The notes: generated by a model not told the origin, from the sequence alone. A stretch of DNA of 39,142 nt from Bdellovibrionales bacterium (GCA_005801425.1 SYDY01000117.1:1-39142), one strand, 5' to 3'. Shown: positions 1 to 9,055, numbered from the stretch's first letter. Numbers and translations: made by a program.

Positions 1-121
1 ACCTGCAGCACGGGCTCGTAGCCGGCGCGCGTGAGCAGCGCACACACGCCCACGCTGGACATGTGCACGTTGGCGCCGGAGGCGTCGGTGGCGTTGATGC
101 CATCGCACACGCCGGCGAGCA
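1..121 (-). pseudogene. Fragment of a methylenetetrahydrofolate reductase-like gene (probable chimeric contig end)
   Basis: Read on the minus strand these bases give one open frame containing CDGINATD, a central HMSS and GYEPVLQ. This is the order of motifs in MetF-type methylenetetrahydrofolate reductases (the NVTD ... RMS ... GxEPxLQ stretch). The DNA is visibly richer in G+C than the rest of the window. In the SecA frame the same bases have stop codons and no SecA similarity, although SecA resumes in frame from about base 122. The piece is open at the window edge and cut at the junction. The family call rests on about 40 residues. It is most simply an assembly or library chimera. A genuine rearrangement truncating secA is possible but would probably be lethal without another copy. 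Confidence 0.55.
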
Positions 122-1177
122 CAACTGCGCGGTCGATCGGGCCGTCAAGGCGATCCGGGCGAGAGCCGATTTTACATGTCACTCGAAGATGATCTCATGC
201 GTATCTTCGGTGGCGATCGCATGAAGCTCTTGATGCAGCGCCTCGGGATGAAAGAGGGCGAGGTCATCGAGCATCCGTGGGTTAATCGCAGCATTGAGAA
301 TGCGCAAAAACGTGTTGAAGGCCACAACTTCGACAGTCGTAAGCATTTGCTTGAATACGACGACGTGATGAATGAGCAACGCAAAGCGATTTATGCACTT
401 CGCCGCAAGGTGATTGGTGCGGATGAAGCGACCACCAAGTCGATGCTTTTTGAGCGTTTGGAAGAGGCAGTGGTGCTTTTGGTGGATCGGACATGCCCCG
501 CCAAAACGTCCATGGAATCTTGGCGATTGGATGAACTCGAAACACTGATCCGTGATATTTTTGGTCTTGAGATTGCCGTGTCTGAGATTGCGCATGGATC
601 GCGTGATGAATTTGAAATGACGTTGTTGAAACGCTTGGAAGACGGCCTCGAAGACAAAGAAAAAGCATTTACGGCTGAAGCGATTTACCATGTGAGTCGT
701 ATTATTTACCTGCAAACCATCGACAGTATGTGGAAAGAACATCTCCGCGATATCGATTATTTGCGTCAAGCCATTGGCTTGCGTGGTTATGCGCAACAAG
801 ATCCAAAACACGAATACAAAAAAGAAGGCTTCAATTTATTTCGTAGCATGATGGGGGCTATCCAAAACAACGTGTTGCAAAAAGTGTATCGTGTGATGAT
901 CACCCAAGAAACGGAAGAAGCCTATCAAGCGCGGTTGGAAGCCCGTCGGGCGCTGGAAGAGCGTACCATGCGCTTGAATGCGGCGCCTGCGTCTGAGCCT
1001 GCCAAGCCTGTTCAGATGCGCAAAGAACGCTCACAGGGCAATGGTCGTTTTGAACCACCGCAGGCAGTTCCTATGCAACGTACACAACCGAAGGTTGGGC
1101 GCAACGATCCATGTCCTTGCGGAAGCGGCATGAAATATAAAAAATGCCATATGCTCACGGATGTGATACAGGCATGA
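122..1177 (+). CDS. secA: SecA preprotein translocase ATPase, C-terminal part only
   Basis: This is the C-terminal ~351 residues of the SecA motor, which drives preproteins through SecYEG. The frame starts inside motif VI of the second helicase domain ([19 protein letters not shown]) and runs into [10 protein letters not shown]. The helical scaffold and wing domains follow, with [19 protein letters not shown]. The end is the zinc-binding tail [13 protein letters not shown], which binds SecB or ribosomes. A full SecA is ~850-950 residues, so the Walker A half is missing. The first ATG in frame (176) is an internal methionine, not a start. The loss is abrupt at ~121, where unrelated GC-rich DNA begins, so the gene is probably intact in the real genome. 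The stop is one base before the next gene. Confidence 0.93.
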   Translation, partial: QLRGRSGRQGDPGESRFYMSLEDDLMRIFGGDRMKLLMQRLGMKEGEVIEHPWVNRSIENAQKRVEGHNFDSRKHLLEYDDVMNEQRKAIYALRRKVIGADEATTKSMLFERLEEAVVLLVDRTCPAKTSMESWRLDELETLIRDIFGLEIAVSEIAHGSRDEFEMTLLKRLEDGLEDKEKAFTAEAIYHVSRIIYLQTIDSMWKEHLRDIDYLRQAIGLRGYAQQDPKHEYKKEGFNLFRSMMGAIQNNVLQKVYRVMITQETEEAYQARLEARRALEERTMRLNAAPASEPAKPVQMRKERSQGNGRFEPPQAVPMQRTQPKVGRNDPCPCGSGMKYKKCHMLTDVIQA

Positions 1178-1178
1178 C

Positions 1179-2456
1179 GTGAGTATCCAAGATCCCATCC
1201 ATGGTCGGATTGATGTGTCGGCGCAAGAATTGGCGTTGATTGAAACATCTGCATTTCAACGATTGCGGTCCATTAAGCAGCTTGGCTTTTCGGATATCGC
1301 ATTTCCCGGCGCAACCCATACACGTTTTAGCCACAGCTTGGGCGCTATGCAGATGGCCACGCGTATGATCGATGGTATTTTGCCTGCGCTCGATCTTTCT
1401 CCTGTGGATGCCCAGCGTATACGTCAAATGGTTCGTTTGGCTGTTTTGTTTCACGATCTCGGGCATTCGCCTTTAAGTCATGTGGGCGAGCGCATGATGC
1501 CTCCTGTGCAAAGTCTGCATTTAGAAAAATGGATCGGCAATTCGCCACGTCAAGCGGCTCATGAAGATTATACCGTCAAAATGCTGGTAGATTCTGAATT
1601 GACCCAAATGATTGATCTGAATTTTGGGGATGACGGCATTACGGGGGGATTGCTTGCAACATTGGTATTGGGTCATGGATCTCAAAAGAGGGCGGTTCAC
1701 GAACCGGCCCTACAAGCGGGTGGAATTTCCATTTTGCCTTTGTTGCACCAAATCGTATCTGGCGAGGTGGATGCCGATCGCATGGATTATCTCCGACGCG
1801 ATTCTTACTACTGTGGTGTGCCATACGGCCAATTTGACGATGATTGGCTTACGCGCAACTTGACTGCTGTTGTTTCTGATGAAGGTTGGACGCTGGCCCT
1901 TCGGCATCGTGGGATTTGGGCCTTTGAGAATTTTTTATTGGCCAGATATCACATGTTTTTGTCGGTTTATTTTCATCACGTGGTGGTTGCCTATGATGAT
2001 CTTCTTGTGCGCTACGTCGAAAGTGCGGGCGATGTGTGGCCCTCTGACATCGATGCATATGTGTTGGAAGACGATTACACGATGACATCCAGACTTCGTT
2101 GTTCAAAAAATCCATGGGCACAGCGTTTGGTGGCGCGCAAACCATTTGTGATGCTTCTCGAATCCCACGGGCGTGACGCTGTGGATGAACATGCTGCATG
2201 GCTGCAATTGCTTCAAAACGAAGGTGTGGCGTGTTTTGCGAGTCAAAGTCTTGGTGCATTGACCCGATACCAATCCATCGAAGGTGTACCACTACGCGTT
2301 GTAGAGCCTGAAATTGGGCGTCAAAGCCGTATTGAGGACTACACGCCTTTGTACCGTCGTTTTGATGAAGCGGCCGATATCAGCCGAATTTATTGCGAAC
2401 CCGATGTTTTGGATAAGGCGCGTCGATTGTTAAAAATGAATTCGGATCGCCCATAA
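1179..2456 (+). CDS. HD-superfamily phosphohydrolase (dNTPase/YwfO-like)
   Basis: A 425-residue metal-dependent phosphohydrolase of the HD superfamily, related to YwfO and SAMHD1-like dNTP triphosphohydrolases. The metal-binding set is visible: H52 in RFSHSLG, H92-D93 in LFHDLGHSPLSH, a further HED near 128, and D200 in DADRMDYLRRDS. It starts with GTG one base after the secA stop, so the two are probably co-transcribed. Residues ~170-181 (RAVHEPALQAG) are encoded by a copy of the TTCACGAA-centred palindromic repeat inserted in frame. This segment lies in a linker between conserved motifs and does not break the frame. Substrate is unknown. The last 27 bases overlap the convergent tryptophan dioxygenase gene. 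Confidence 0.88.
   Translation: MSIQDPIHGRIDVSAQELALIETSAFQRLRSIKQLGFSDIAFPGATHTRFSHSLGAMQMATRMIDGILPALDLSPVDAQRIRQMVRLAVLFHDLGHSPLSHVGERMMPPVQSLHLEKWIGNSPRQAAHEDYTVKMLVDSELTQMIDLNFGDDGITGGLLATLVLGHGSQKRAVHEPALQAGGISILPLLHQIVSGEVDADRMDYLRRDSYYCGVPYGQFDDDWLTRNLTAVVSDEGWTLALRHRGIWAFENFLLARYHMFLSVYFHHVVVAYDDLLVRYVESAGDVWPSDIDAYVLEDDYTMTSRLRCSKNPWAQRLVARKPFVMLLESHGRDAVDEHAAWLQLLQNEGVACFASQSLGALTRYQSIEGVPLRVVEPEIGRQSRIEDYTPLYRRFDEAADISRIYCEPDVLDKARRLLKMNSDRP
1690..1714. repeat. Palindromic repeat copy inside a coding region
   Basis: The core GGGCGGTTCACGAACCGGCCC followed by TACA matches the TTCGCGAA-centred palindrome family seen in intergenic gaps elsewhere in the window, with a few changes that weaken the palindrome. 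It is read in frame by the HD phosphohydrolase as RAVHEPALQ. Confidence 0.8.
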
Positions 2457-3221
2457 ATCCGCAAAACATGGTTTGAAAAGCGTTTGCTTGAGATAACTTG
2501 CGCCATCAGATCCGCCGGTTCCTGGCTTGGTTCCAATGGTTCGTTCGACCATTTTGATATGGCGATAGCGCCACTCTTGAAGCCCTTCATCGAGATCTAC
2601 CAACTGTTCCGCGACGCCTGCGAAGGACGAATTTTCGCGATAGATGGCGATAAGCGCGGGATGAAGATCGGGGTTGGGGGTTCCTGAATGTTGTGCTTTT
2701 TGAATCATGTCATCGGTGATAGGCAATCCTGATTTTTTAAGCATGATGATAAACGCGGAAAAAATGCTCATACGTTCAGCACGTTCGCGCAAAATATCTT
2801 GGTCACGTGGTGCGAGCATATCAATTTTATGAGGGAGTGGTGCACCAAACAAACATTCCACTTCACGAAATTGTCGTGATTGAAATCCGCTTGCGTGTTC
2901 AAGCCGTGTACGAAATGCGGCAAATGACAGTGGCGTCATTGTTTCCAAAATATCCACTTGGCTTACAAGCGTTTTGAAAATGGCACGCATGCGTTTGAGG
3001 GTGTGCATTGCATTGGGGACATGCTGGGCATGGAGATGGGCAACGAGTGCATCGCCTTCATGCAAAACCTGTTTAAACCAAAGCTCGTACACTTGATGGA
3101 TTTGAATGAAGAGAAGTTCGTCGTGCTCGGCAGGCGCCGTGAGAGGGCGTTGCAGTGCGAGAAGTGCATCCACTTGGAGATAATCGGCATATCGCATCGT
3201 CATGGTTTTGTTTCGTAGCAT
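2430..3221 (-). CDS. kynA: Tryptophan 2,3-dioxygenase
   Basis: A heme dioxygenase that opens the indole ring of L-tryptophan to N-formylkynurenine, the first step of the kynurenine pathway. Family hallmarks are present. The N-terminal block DELLFIQIHQVYELWFKQ carries the active-site histidine (H42). RYRH carries the proximal heme-ligand histidine (H221). The GTGGSDGASYL loop after it closes over the substrate. Length (263 residues) is normal for bacterial TDO. Start codons at 3221, 3203 (MTMRYADYL) and 3197 are all possible, and none has a clear Shine-Dalgarno. No kynureninase or formamidase gene is nearby. The 3' end overlaps the convergent HD hydrolase gene by 27 bp. Confidence 0.93.
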   Translation of the reverse strand: MLRNKTMTMRYADYLQVDALLALQRPLTAPAEHDELLFIQIHQVYELWFKQVLHEGDALVAHLHAQHVPNAMHTLKRMRAIFKTLVSQVDILETMTPLSFAAFRTRLEHASGFQSRQFREVECLFGAPLPHKIDMLAPRDQDILRERAERMSIFSAFIIMLKKSGLPITDDMIQKAQHSGTPNPDLHPALIAIYRENSSFAGVAEQLVDLDEGLQEWRYRHIKMVERTIGTKPGTGGSDGASYLKQTLFKPCFADLWAIRIHF

Positions 3222-3240
3222 GTCTTGCTAAAGCTGTTCC

Positions 3241-3762
3241 ATGGCTATCGAAGAATCCGAGATCAAATTGGAAGGTCCATTTCGACGCAATGCTGGGCTT
3301 TTTGGAGCCTTGGCGTTGATGTTTCTTATATCGCCTCTCATCAGCAGATCTCTTGCCGATTATAGAGCCGTGGTTCTTGCGGTCGATCAGGATCGTATCT
3401 TGGTGGCCGAAGTCACGCGCCCAGCCCGATGGGTATCCCAAGGAACGGCCAAGCCAGGGGACATTATCGTTAAAAATGTGGGGACGTGGACCGTGAAAAC
3501 GGTGCCTCCTACAGGGGGCGATCGTGAATTAAAATCGCTTTTTAATCGTTACACACAAACGTACGAGGGGACGATCACTGAGATCCGTGCGCCCTTGGCA
3601 CCGGGGAGTGCCCAAGTGGCCGTTGTTAAGCTGGATGGGAATGGACAGGAGATCCACGTTCCTCTCTGGTCTGAAAAATTGGCAGGCGCGGCCCCTGGAA
3701 AACGTATTTTAAAACAAAGTGGAAGTTGGGATCCGATCTTGATTGAGATGGGCGCGCAATGA
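3241..3762 (+). CDS. Small single-span membrane protein of unknown function
   Basis: A 173-residue protein that I do not assign to a family. Residues ~17-36 form one hydrophobic segment preceded by a charged N-terminus. The rest is a hydrophilic, beta-rich-looking domain with two similar DGN/EVTR-type stretches and a Lys/Trp-rich C-terminus. It is divergent from the tryptophan dioxygenase gene, with as little as 19 bp between starts, and lies 62 bp upstream of the exported phosphatase it may be co-transcribed with. The ATG at 3241 has no good ribosome-binding site. A downstream start would remove the membrane segment. The membrane-anchored topology is inferred from hydrophobicity only. Confidence 0.65.
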   Translation: MAIEESEIKLEGPFRRNAGLFGALALMFLISPLISRSLADYRAVVLAVDQDRILVAEVTRPARWVSQGTAKPGDIIVKNVGTWTVKTVPPTGGDRELKSLFNRYTQTYEGTITEIRAPLAPGSAQVAVVKLDGNGQEIHVPLWSEKLAGAAPGKRILKQSGSWDPILIEMGAQ

Positions 3763-3824
3763 TCTGCTGATTTGTTCGATCGAAGTCTTTTGTGCCTTAT
3801 GTTGAGGTGCTACAAAATCACCCC

Positions 3825-5414
3825 ATGCGGCATCCCATCTTTCTTGTTGGCGCTCTTTTGTTTGCATTGCCTGTTTCGGCTGCACCTGCAAGGGGAGCTA
3901 TAGAGGCAAGTCGTCCACGGCTTGGCGTAATTGTTGTCATCGACCAGCTTCGTGCTGATGAAATAGAGAAGCACAAAGAGCTGTGGACCGCTGGGTTTAA
4001 ACGTTTGGTTGCGGAAGGGCGTTGGTATGACAATGCCTATCACTCCCATGGGCGAACCGAAACGGCAGCTGGGCATGCAACGATTGGAACAGGGATGGTG
4101 CCGCGTGTTCATGGCGTGGTCGACAAAGATATCTACGATCGTGTTACCAACAAAACAGTCAATCTTTGTCATATAGGAAAAGAGCCATGCAGTCCCCATA
4201 TTCTCTTGGTGCCTACGGTGGGCGACAGGCTCAAAGAAGTTTCACCCAAGTCGGTGGTGGTTTCTATGTCGGAGAAAGGTCGTGCAGCCGCACTGCTTGG
4301 CGGCACGAAAACCGATCTTGTGGCGTGGTTTAACGACGATACGATGGCATTGATGGGGCGGGCTTCGGCGGGATCTAAGCCTGTTCCTGCATGGCTTGAG
4401 CAGGCATTTCATAAGACGGTCAACGCATCGACGATCAATGGATCATGGGAACTTCCCAAGCTGCCGAAATCCTATGCATCATGGAAAGACGATTCTCCTG
4501 GTGAACGTGGGTGTGGTCATGGATTGGTTTTCCCCCATCAGCTTCCAGGGAATGAGGACCCCAAGGGCCGCTGGAGAGCGTGGTGGTGTACACCGCAATC
4601 GGATGAGGCGCTTGAAGCATTGGTTGAGGTGACGATTGATAAAATGCACTTGGGTGTCGACCGTACATCCGATCTATTGCTGGTAAGCTTTGGTGCGGTC
4701 GATCAGGTGGGTCATTCATTTGGCCCAAATTCTGTGGAGCGCCTTGCCGTGCTTAAGTCATTGGATGAGACATTGGGGCGATTGCTTCATAAACTTGAAA
4801 CCGTTACCCACGGTGATGTCGTTCTCATGCTAACCGCCGATCATGGTGTAACACCGACGTTGTATACATTGCATCAGCAGGATAAGCGCGCGGGGCTTGT
4901 TGATTTGGGGGACGTACGAAAGTATCTTGAAGAGGGCTTAAATAAAGAATTTGGAGCACGTACCAATTATATCGATGAGATATCCATTCCTTACATATAT
5001 CTGGACGATGCTTTGGATGCAGAGATGAAACGTAGGGTCGCTTCCGCCACAGCAACATTGTTGCGCGGTTATCCGCATGTGGCCCGTGCATGGGCGGTGG
5101 CTTCCATGAAGGGCGACAGTGACGATCAGATAGAACGTTTGATGTATCTGAATAGCAATCCTGAGCGTAGCGGAGATGTTGCGCTTGTTTTGGAACCGAA
5201 TTTTACACACAAGCGCCCGTATTACGGTGAACTTGGTGCCCAGCATGGTTCGCCTTGGAAGGATGACCGTCAGGTACCAGTTTTGTTTTGGGGTGCGGGT
5301 GTGAAACAGGGTCGTGTGAAAGATGAAGTCACTGTGATCGATGCGATTCGTACCATGGCCGATCGCTTGGGGATCCCTCCGGATCCGCGCGGTGGACAAC
5401 CTTTGGTGCAATAA
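3825..5414 (+). CDS. Exported alkaline phosphatase superfamily enzyme (PafA/nucleotide pyrophosphatase-like)
   Basis: A 529-residue periplasmic or outer-membrane-exposed metallo-phosphatase or phosphodiesterase. The ATG at 3825 gives a good signal peptide (MRHPIFLVGALLFALPVSAA). A GTG at 3792 would add 11 residues in front and hide it. The superfamily's two-zinc site is visible: D40 in VVIDQLRAD, the probable nucleophile T80 in TETAAGHATIGTG, then AVDQVGHSFGP, LTADHGVTP and AQHGSPWKDDRQVPVLFWG with the remaining Asp and His ligands. A Thr nucleophile followed by GHAT is the pattern of PafA-type phosphate-irrepressible phosphatases and nucleotide pyrophosphatases. Monoester versus diester preference cannot be told from sequence alone. 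A potassium channel gene follows within 8 bp. Confidence 0.85.
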   Translation: MRHPIFLVGALLFALPVSAAPARGAIEASRPRLGVIVVIDQLRADEIEKHKELWTAGFKRLVAEGRWYDNAYHSHGRTETAAGHATIGTGMVPRVHGVVDKDIYDRVTNKTVNLCHIGKEPCSPHILLVPTVGDRLKEVSPKSVVVSMSEKGRAAALLGGTKTDLVAWFNDDTMALMGRASAGSKPVPAWLEQAFHKTVNASTINGSWELPKLPKSYASWKDDSPGERGCGHGLVFPHQLPGNEDPKGRWRAWWCTPQSDEALEALVEVTIDKMHLGVDRTSDLLLVSFGAVDQVGHSFGPNSVERLAVLKSLDETLGRLLHKLETVTHGDVVLMLTADHGVTPTLYTLHQQDKRAGLVDLGDVRKYLEEGLNKEFGARTNYIDEISIPYIYLDDALDAEMKRRVASATATLLRGYPHVARAWAVASMKGDSDDQIERLMYLNSNPERSGDVALVLEPNFTHKRPYYGELGAQHGSPWKDDRQVPVLFWGAGVKQGRVKDEVTVIDAIRTMADRLGIPPDPRGGQPLVQ

Positions 5415-5421
5415 TGAAAGT

Positions 5422-6207
5422 ATGAAAAAATCAGGGGGCTCCTCCTACCAATTTCGTCTGATCGACGTTTTGCGTCCTCACCACGGCCGTGTGCTGGCGG
5501 TGACGTGCTATATGTTGGTTGTGCTGATGATGGGTATGGTTGGCTACGTTCATTTAGAAAATTGGTCGTGGTTTGATGCATTGTACATGTCGGTGGTGAC
5601 CGTTAGCAGTGTGGGCTTTGCAGAAACCCACCCACTGTCCGATGCAGGGCGTGCATTTACCATGTTTTTGCTTGCCACTGGGATGATTGGACTTGGCGCG
5701 TGGTGGGCAACGGTCACTGCGTTGATTGTTGAATCGGACTTGCACGGCAGCCTTCGGAGATGGCGTATGGTGAAGAACATGCAAAACATGACATCGCATT
5801 TTATTGTGTGTGGTGCAGGGCGCATGGGGCGTGCTGTGGTGGGAGAGCTTGAACGTCAGGGTAGGAAATACATTGTGACCGATGTAGATGCCGATCGTTT
5901 GGACGCGCTTGAAGAAAAATATCCCAACGGCACGTTTTATTGTGCGGATGCCACCACAGAAGCGGCGTTGCATGCGATGCACATTGGTACGGCTGTAGGC
6001 TTGGCCGCATGTTTGCCAACGGATGCCGACAACCTTCTTCTTTGCCTCACAGCACGCGGGTTACGATCGGATGTGCATGTGGTGGCACGTGCCGAGTGCG
6101 AAGAATCGCTGGTGAAACTGCGACGCGCAGGCGCGTCAGAAGCGATCTCGCCCATACTTTCCGGTGCTGTAAGTATGACGGCGTTGTTGGTTGAACATAA
6201 ACAATGA
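5422..6207 (+). CDS. Two-helix potassium channel with TrkA-N (RCK) domain
   Basis: A 261-residue Kch/MthK-like channel. Two transmembrane helices (~27-46 and ~78-102) flank a pore helix and a selectivity filter at residues 60-68 reading TVSSVGFAE. The usual filter is TVGYGD or TVGFGD. Here Ala replaces the second Gly and Glu follows, so ion selectivity could differ. Residues ~125-255 are a cytoplasmic TrkA-N domain with the Rossmann glycine motif VCGAGRMGRAV and an acidic end of the second strand (VTDVDADR), which suggests NAD(H) or nucleotide binding. ATG 5422 is preferred because earlier in-frame starts lie inside the phosphatase gene. It is 7 bp downstream of that gene and convergent with the aminotransferase gene. 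Confidence 0.85.
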   Translation: MKKSGGSSYQFRLIDVLRPHHGRVLAVTCYMLVVLMMGMVGYVHLENWSWFDALYMSVVTVSSVGFAETHPLSDAGRAFTMFLLATGMIGLGAWWATVTALIVESDLHGSLRRWRMVKNMQNMTSHFIVCGAGRMGRAVVGELERQGRKYIVTDVDADRLDALEEKYPNGTFYCADATTEAALHAMHIGTAVGLAACLPTDADNLLLCLTARGLRSDVHVVARAECEESLVKLRRAGASEAISPILSGAVSMTALLVEHKQ

Positions 6208-6222
6208 CTCGGCACCCCCACC

Positions 6223-6266
6223 CGGCGATGCGCCGACCTCCCCCTCGCTGCGCGAAGTGGAGGTCG
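6223..6266. terminator. Double-hairpin element between convergent genes
   Basis: CGGCG ATG CGCCG (6223-6235) is followed by an 8-bp stem CGACCTCC (6234-6241)/GGAGGTCG (6259-6266) with an inner TCGC/GCGA stem. It sits between the convergent channel and aminotransferase genes, so it could end transcription from both sides. No T-run follows, so it may equally be a dispersed palindromic repeat. Confidence 0.4.
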
Positions 6267-6286
6267 AAATGTGTCACACGCTGATT

Positions 6287-7438
6287 CTATGCCGCAATCT
6301 GCTGTTTTGCTTTGTGCAGTGACGCTTCAAAAACATCAACGACGGTGTTTAATTCATCATCACGCAATCCTGGATACAAAGGCAATGTGATTGTAGAAGC
6401 ACAGATACGTTCCGTATTGGGAAGAGGTATTCGCACACAATCATGGCGATTTTTCCATGCAGAAAGCGTGTGCACTGGACGATAATTGACGGCGGCACCG
6501 ATGCCTTCATTACGCAAGTCCATCACGACAGTATCGCGAAGTTGTGCAGGCACCCATGCGGTTTGCAGATGATAGGCTGAGATGCACCCTGTTGGGATTT
6601 TAGGGAAATCTACATCCGCGATACGTTGTAGTTTTGTTTCGTAGAGGTGTGCGAGGCGTTCACGCTCGGCGCGTCGTGTGGCGATATGTTTCATTTGCGG
6701 GAGCAATAAAGCCGCTTGCAAATCATTCATGTTGGCTTTTGTACCCACAAATTCCTGATCGTAATGTTTAAATGCACCGCTGTGCCGCCGTGTGGCGTCG
6801 CAGCTCATGCCGTGGATCCGCGCAGAACGCAGCCACGCGGCCAAATCATCATGGTTGGTGCTGATTGCACCGCCTTCGCCGCAGGTAAGATTTTTTGTGG
6901 CATAAAAACTAAAACATGCAGCATCGCCCAATTGCCCGGGTTTGTACCCGTCGCGTTCTCCCTCGATGCAGTGTGCTGCATCCTCGATCAGTTTAAGTGT
7001 GTATCGATCGGCGAGATCTCGCATGGCATGCATGTCGACGAGGGCACCATAAAGATGAACCGGGATAATGGCTTTTGTTTTTTTTGTGATCAGTGACTCG
7101 ACACTTCGAGCACACAATAAACCTGTATCTGCTTCGCAGTCGGCAAAGACGGGGGTCCCACCGAGCCTGGCCACGGCATTGGCGGTGGCCATAAATGTGA
7201 GCGACGGCACAATGACTTCATCGCCCGCTGAAATGCCCAAGCCTTCCACCGCGAGTTCCAATGCGTGGGTGCATGACATCAATCCCAACGCGTGTTTGGT
7301 ATTTAAAAATTCGGCGAATTCTTTTTCAAATTGGGCCGTGCGTGGGCCTGTCGTAAGAAACAAACTGTTGAGTACTTCACGTACTGCTTCAAATTCCTCG
7401 TCGCCCAACTGATGTCGATAGAACTCAATATTGGCCAT
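6287..7438 (-). CDS. DegT/DnrJ/EryC1/StrS-family PLP aminotransferase
   Basis: A 383-residue sugar aminotransferase-type enzyme that moves an amino group onto a nucleotide-linked keto-sugar, used in O-antigen, glycan or secondary-metabolite sugars. Seen: SCTHALELA (PLP phosphate), D153 in IEDAAHCIEG (pyridine N), and the Schiff-base lysine K182 in SFYATKNLTCGEGG. The start is ATG 7438, preceded by AGGAAAAG. A start at 7474 would only add an unconserved leader. It is the last gene of the long minus-strand run that contains the T3SS and follows the TPR protein by 51 bp. No other sugar-biosynthesis gene is adjacent, so its link to secretion is unclear. Substrate is not predictable. Confidence 0.9.
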   Translation of the reverse strand: MANIEFYRHQLGDEEFEAVREVLNSLFLTTGPRTAQFEKEFAEFLNTKHALGLMSCTHALELAVEGLGISAGDEVIVPSLTFMATANAVARLGGTPVFADCEADTGLLCARSVESLITKKTKAIIPVHLYGALVDMHAMRDLADRYTLKLIEDAAHCIEGERDGYKPGQLGDAACFSFYATKNLTCGEGGAISTNHDDLAAWLRSARIHGMSCDATRRHSGAFKHYDQEFVGTKANMNDLQAALLLPQMKHIATRRAERERLAHLYETKLQRIADVDFPKIPTGCISAYHLQTAWVPAQLRDTVVMDLRNEGIGAAVNYRPVHTLSAWKNRHDCVRIPLPNTERICASTITLPLYPGLRDDELNTVVDVFEASLHKAKQQIAA

Positions 7439-7489
7439 GTTCTTTTCCTGCCTAGGAGTTGAGCAGGAAAGCAAAGTTCTTGCGAATAA

Positions 7490-9055
7490 CTAGGACTTAC
7501 TGGGGCTCTTGCTTCCCCATTTATTCACAAAGGGCTGGGCGCGCCCCACTTTTTTATATGCAGTCTCAGCATCGTTAAATAATTCTTTAAGCTCGATGTT
7601 GCTTGCGCCCGATTGACGGTACATGCGCTCAGCGATTTCAAGCTGTTGATCAGCTTCTTTCAGAGCGCCTTGCTTGATCCACATGAGGCCCACGCCTTTG
7701 TAGACTTCAGGGTATTGGGGTCTCGCAGAGGCGGCTTTTTCATAGAGAGTTTGTGCTGCTTTGAAATCCCCTTGGATGCGTGCCAGTTCTGCCGATGCGA
7801 CCAGTGCTTCTGGAAATTCAGCATTCAATTTTAGGGCGGCATCCAATGCACGCTTGGCCTCATCATTTTTTCCGAGGCTCAGCAATGCACGTCCCTGGGC
7901 CACCAGCATGGTGGGATCGGTCGATGCACTTGGTTCTGCGCGCATGCGTTCGAGGGCTTTGTCCGCGCGCTTGTGTTTTATTTCGAGGTCGATCAACGCA
8001 AGAATGTATTTTTTCGCACCATTGCTTTCTTTGACTGCCGATTCAATGTCATGGAGACCCGGGTCGATCTCGTTTTTTGCAAATCGTGCATCAGCGCGTG
8101 CTGCCAGAAGCCGTGCTGTGACGCCGACCGATTTGATGGCGTCATCAATGATTTTGATTGCGTCGTCGGGATGACGGCTTGTAAGGCTCTCAATGGCATG
8201 TGCTTCTAAGAGTGCGGCTTTGCCTTGAGGACCTTGAAGTGCATCGCCGAGGGTATCGAGTCGTTTGAGCTCGTTGGTTGCTGAAGCGACTGCTCGACCT
8301 GCACGAAGATTGGCTTCTGCGGTTCGTGCACAGCCTTGTACGTAATCACTGGACTCACGACACGAGAGCTCCCAATAGAGTGTCGCGTTTCCTGCGTTGC
8401 CTTCAGCATCGTACGCATCGCCAAGTGCACGTGCATAATGGGCCGCTGTGGACGACAGCTCATGGGCTTTGCGTAGATTTTCACGTCCTTCGTGCCATTT
8501 GCCTGTGGCAAGCTCAGCAAGTCCCAATGCAAAATACAATTTGCTGGAGACTGCGCCTTTGGCACTGAGTTCCTTGGCGCGTGTGACTACATCGGCGTGG
8601 CGTTTATCACCGAAAGCAATCAAAAGTTCGGCGCTGTAACGTGGTGCTTTTTCAGCATCTGCTGAAATGGCACGTGCGAGATGTTCTTTGGCTTTGTTTT
8701 CAGCATCGGCAACACCGTGTTCAACCCACATGAGGGCGTAGAGTTCTGCCAAATCGCTGTGGACTTCACCATCACTGGATTTGCGTGCCAATGCTTGCAT
8801 GAGTATGGCTTCAGCATCGCGCAACGATTTGAGTGCACTGCGTTCAATAAGGGGTGAAGCTTCGGTGATGAATTGCTTTACGGCATGTTCACGATGGGCC
8901 CACCAGAGGTAGCCACCGCATAGGCCTGCAAAGATAAGTCCCCCAAGGGCCAGTTGTGTGGCTGCACGCTTGGGACTTTCTAGTTTTGTGGCGTCCCACC
9001 CGGAGTCGTCGTGGGTTTCATCATTGGCAGGTGTTTTGGATGGGGTTTTGCGCAT
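7490..9055 (-). CDS. Membrane-anchored TPR-repeat protein, T3SS-linked
   Basis: A 521-residue protein with a hydrophilic N-terminus of ~32 residues, one transmembrane helix (~33-53, ALGGLIFAGLCGGYLWW), and then ~460 residues of helical TPR-like repeats. The clearest are near the C-terminus (PEALVASAELARIQGDF, PEVYKGVGLMWIKQG). The positive-inside pattern suggests that the repeats lie in the periplasm. The gene follows the SycD-like chaperone by 81 bp at the end of the secretion locus. A bitopic protein with a large periplasmic domain has the general plan of the ring component SctD, which is otherwise absent here, but no sequence similarity to SctD is visible. Function is unknown; assembly scaffold is a guess. 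Confidence 0.75.
   Translation of the reverse strand: MRKTPSKTPANDETHDDSGWDATKLESPKRAATQLALGGLIFAGLCGGYLWWAHREHAVKQFITEASPLIERSALKSLRDAEAILMQALARKSSDGEVHSDLAELYALMWVEHGVADAENKAKEHLARAISADAEKAPRYSAELLIAFGDKRHADVVTRAKELSAKGAVSSKLYFALGLAELATGKWHEGRENLRKAHELSSTAAHYARALGDAYDAEGNAGNATLYWELSCRESSDYVQGCARTAEANLRAGRAVASATNELKRLDTLGDALQGPQGKAALLEAHAIESLTSRHPDDAIKIIDDAIKSVGVTARLLAARADARFAKNEIDPGLHDIESAVKESNGAKKYILALIDLEIKHKRADKALERMRAEPSASTDPTMLVAQGRALLSLGKNDEAKRALDAALKLNAEFPEALVASAELARIQGDFKAAQTLYEKAASARPQYPEVYKGVGLMWIKQGALKEADQQLEIAERMYRQSGASNIELKELFNDAETAYKKVGRAQPFVNKWGSKSPSKS

Noticed and set aside
176-1177. A short stand-alone gene starting at ATG 176
   Set aside because: Residues before it ([16 protein letters not shown]) continue SecA in frame, so the ATG is internal to a truncated secA.
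2430-3221. A kynurenine pathway operon
   Set aside because: Only the dioxygenase is present; neighbours are unrelated and mostly on the other strand.
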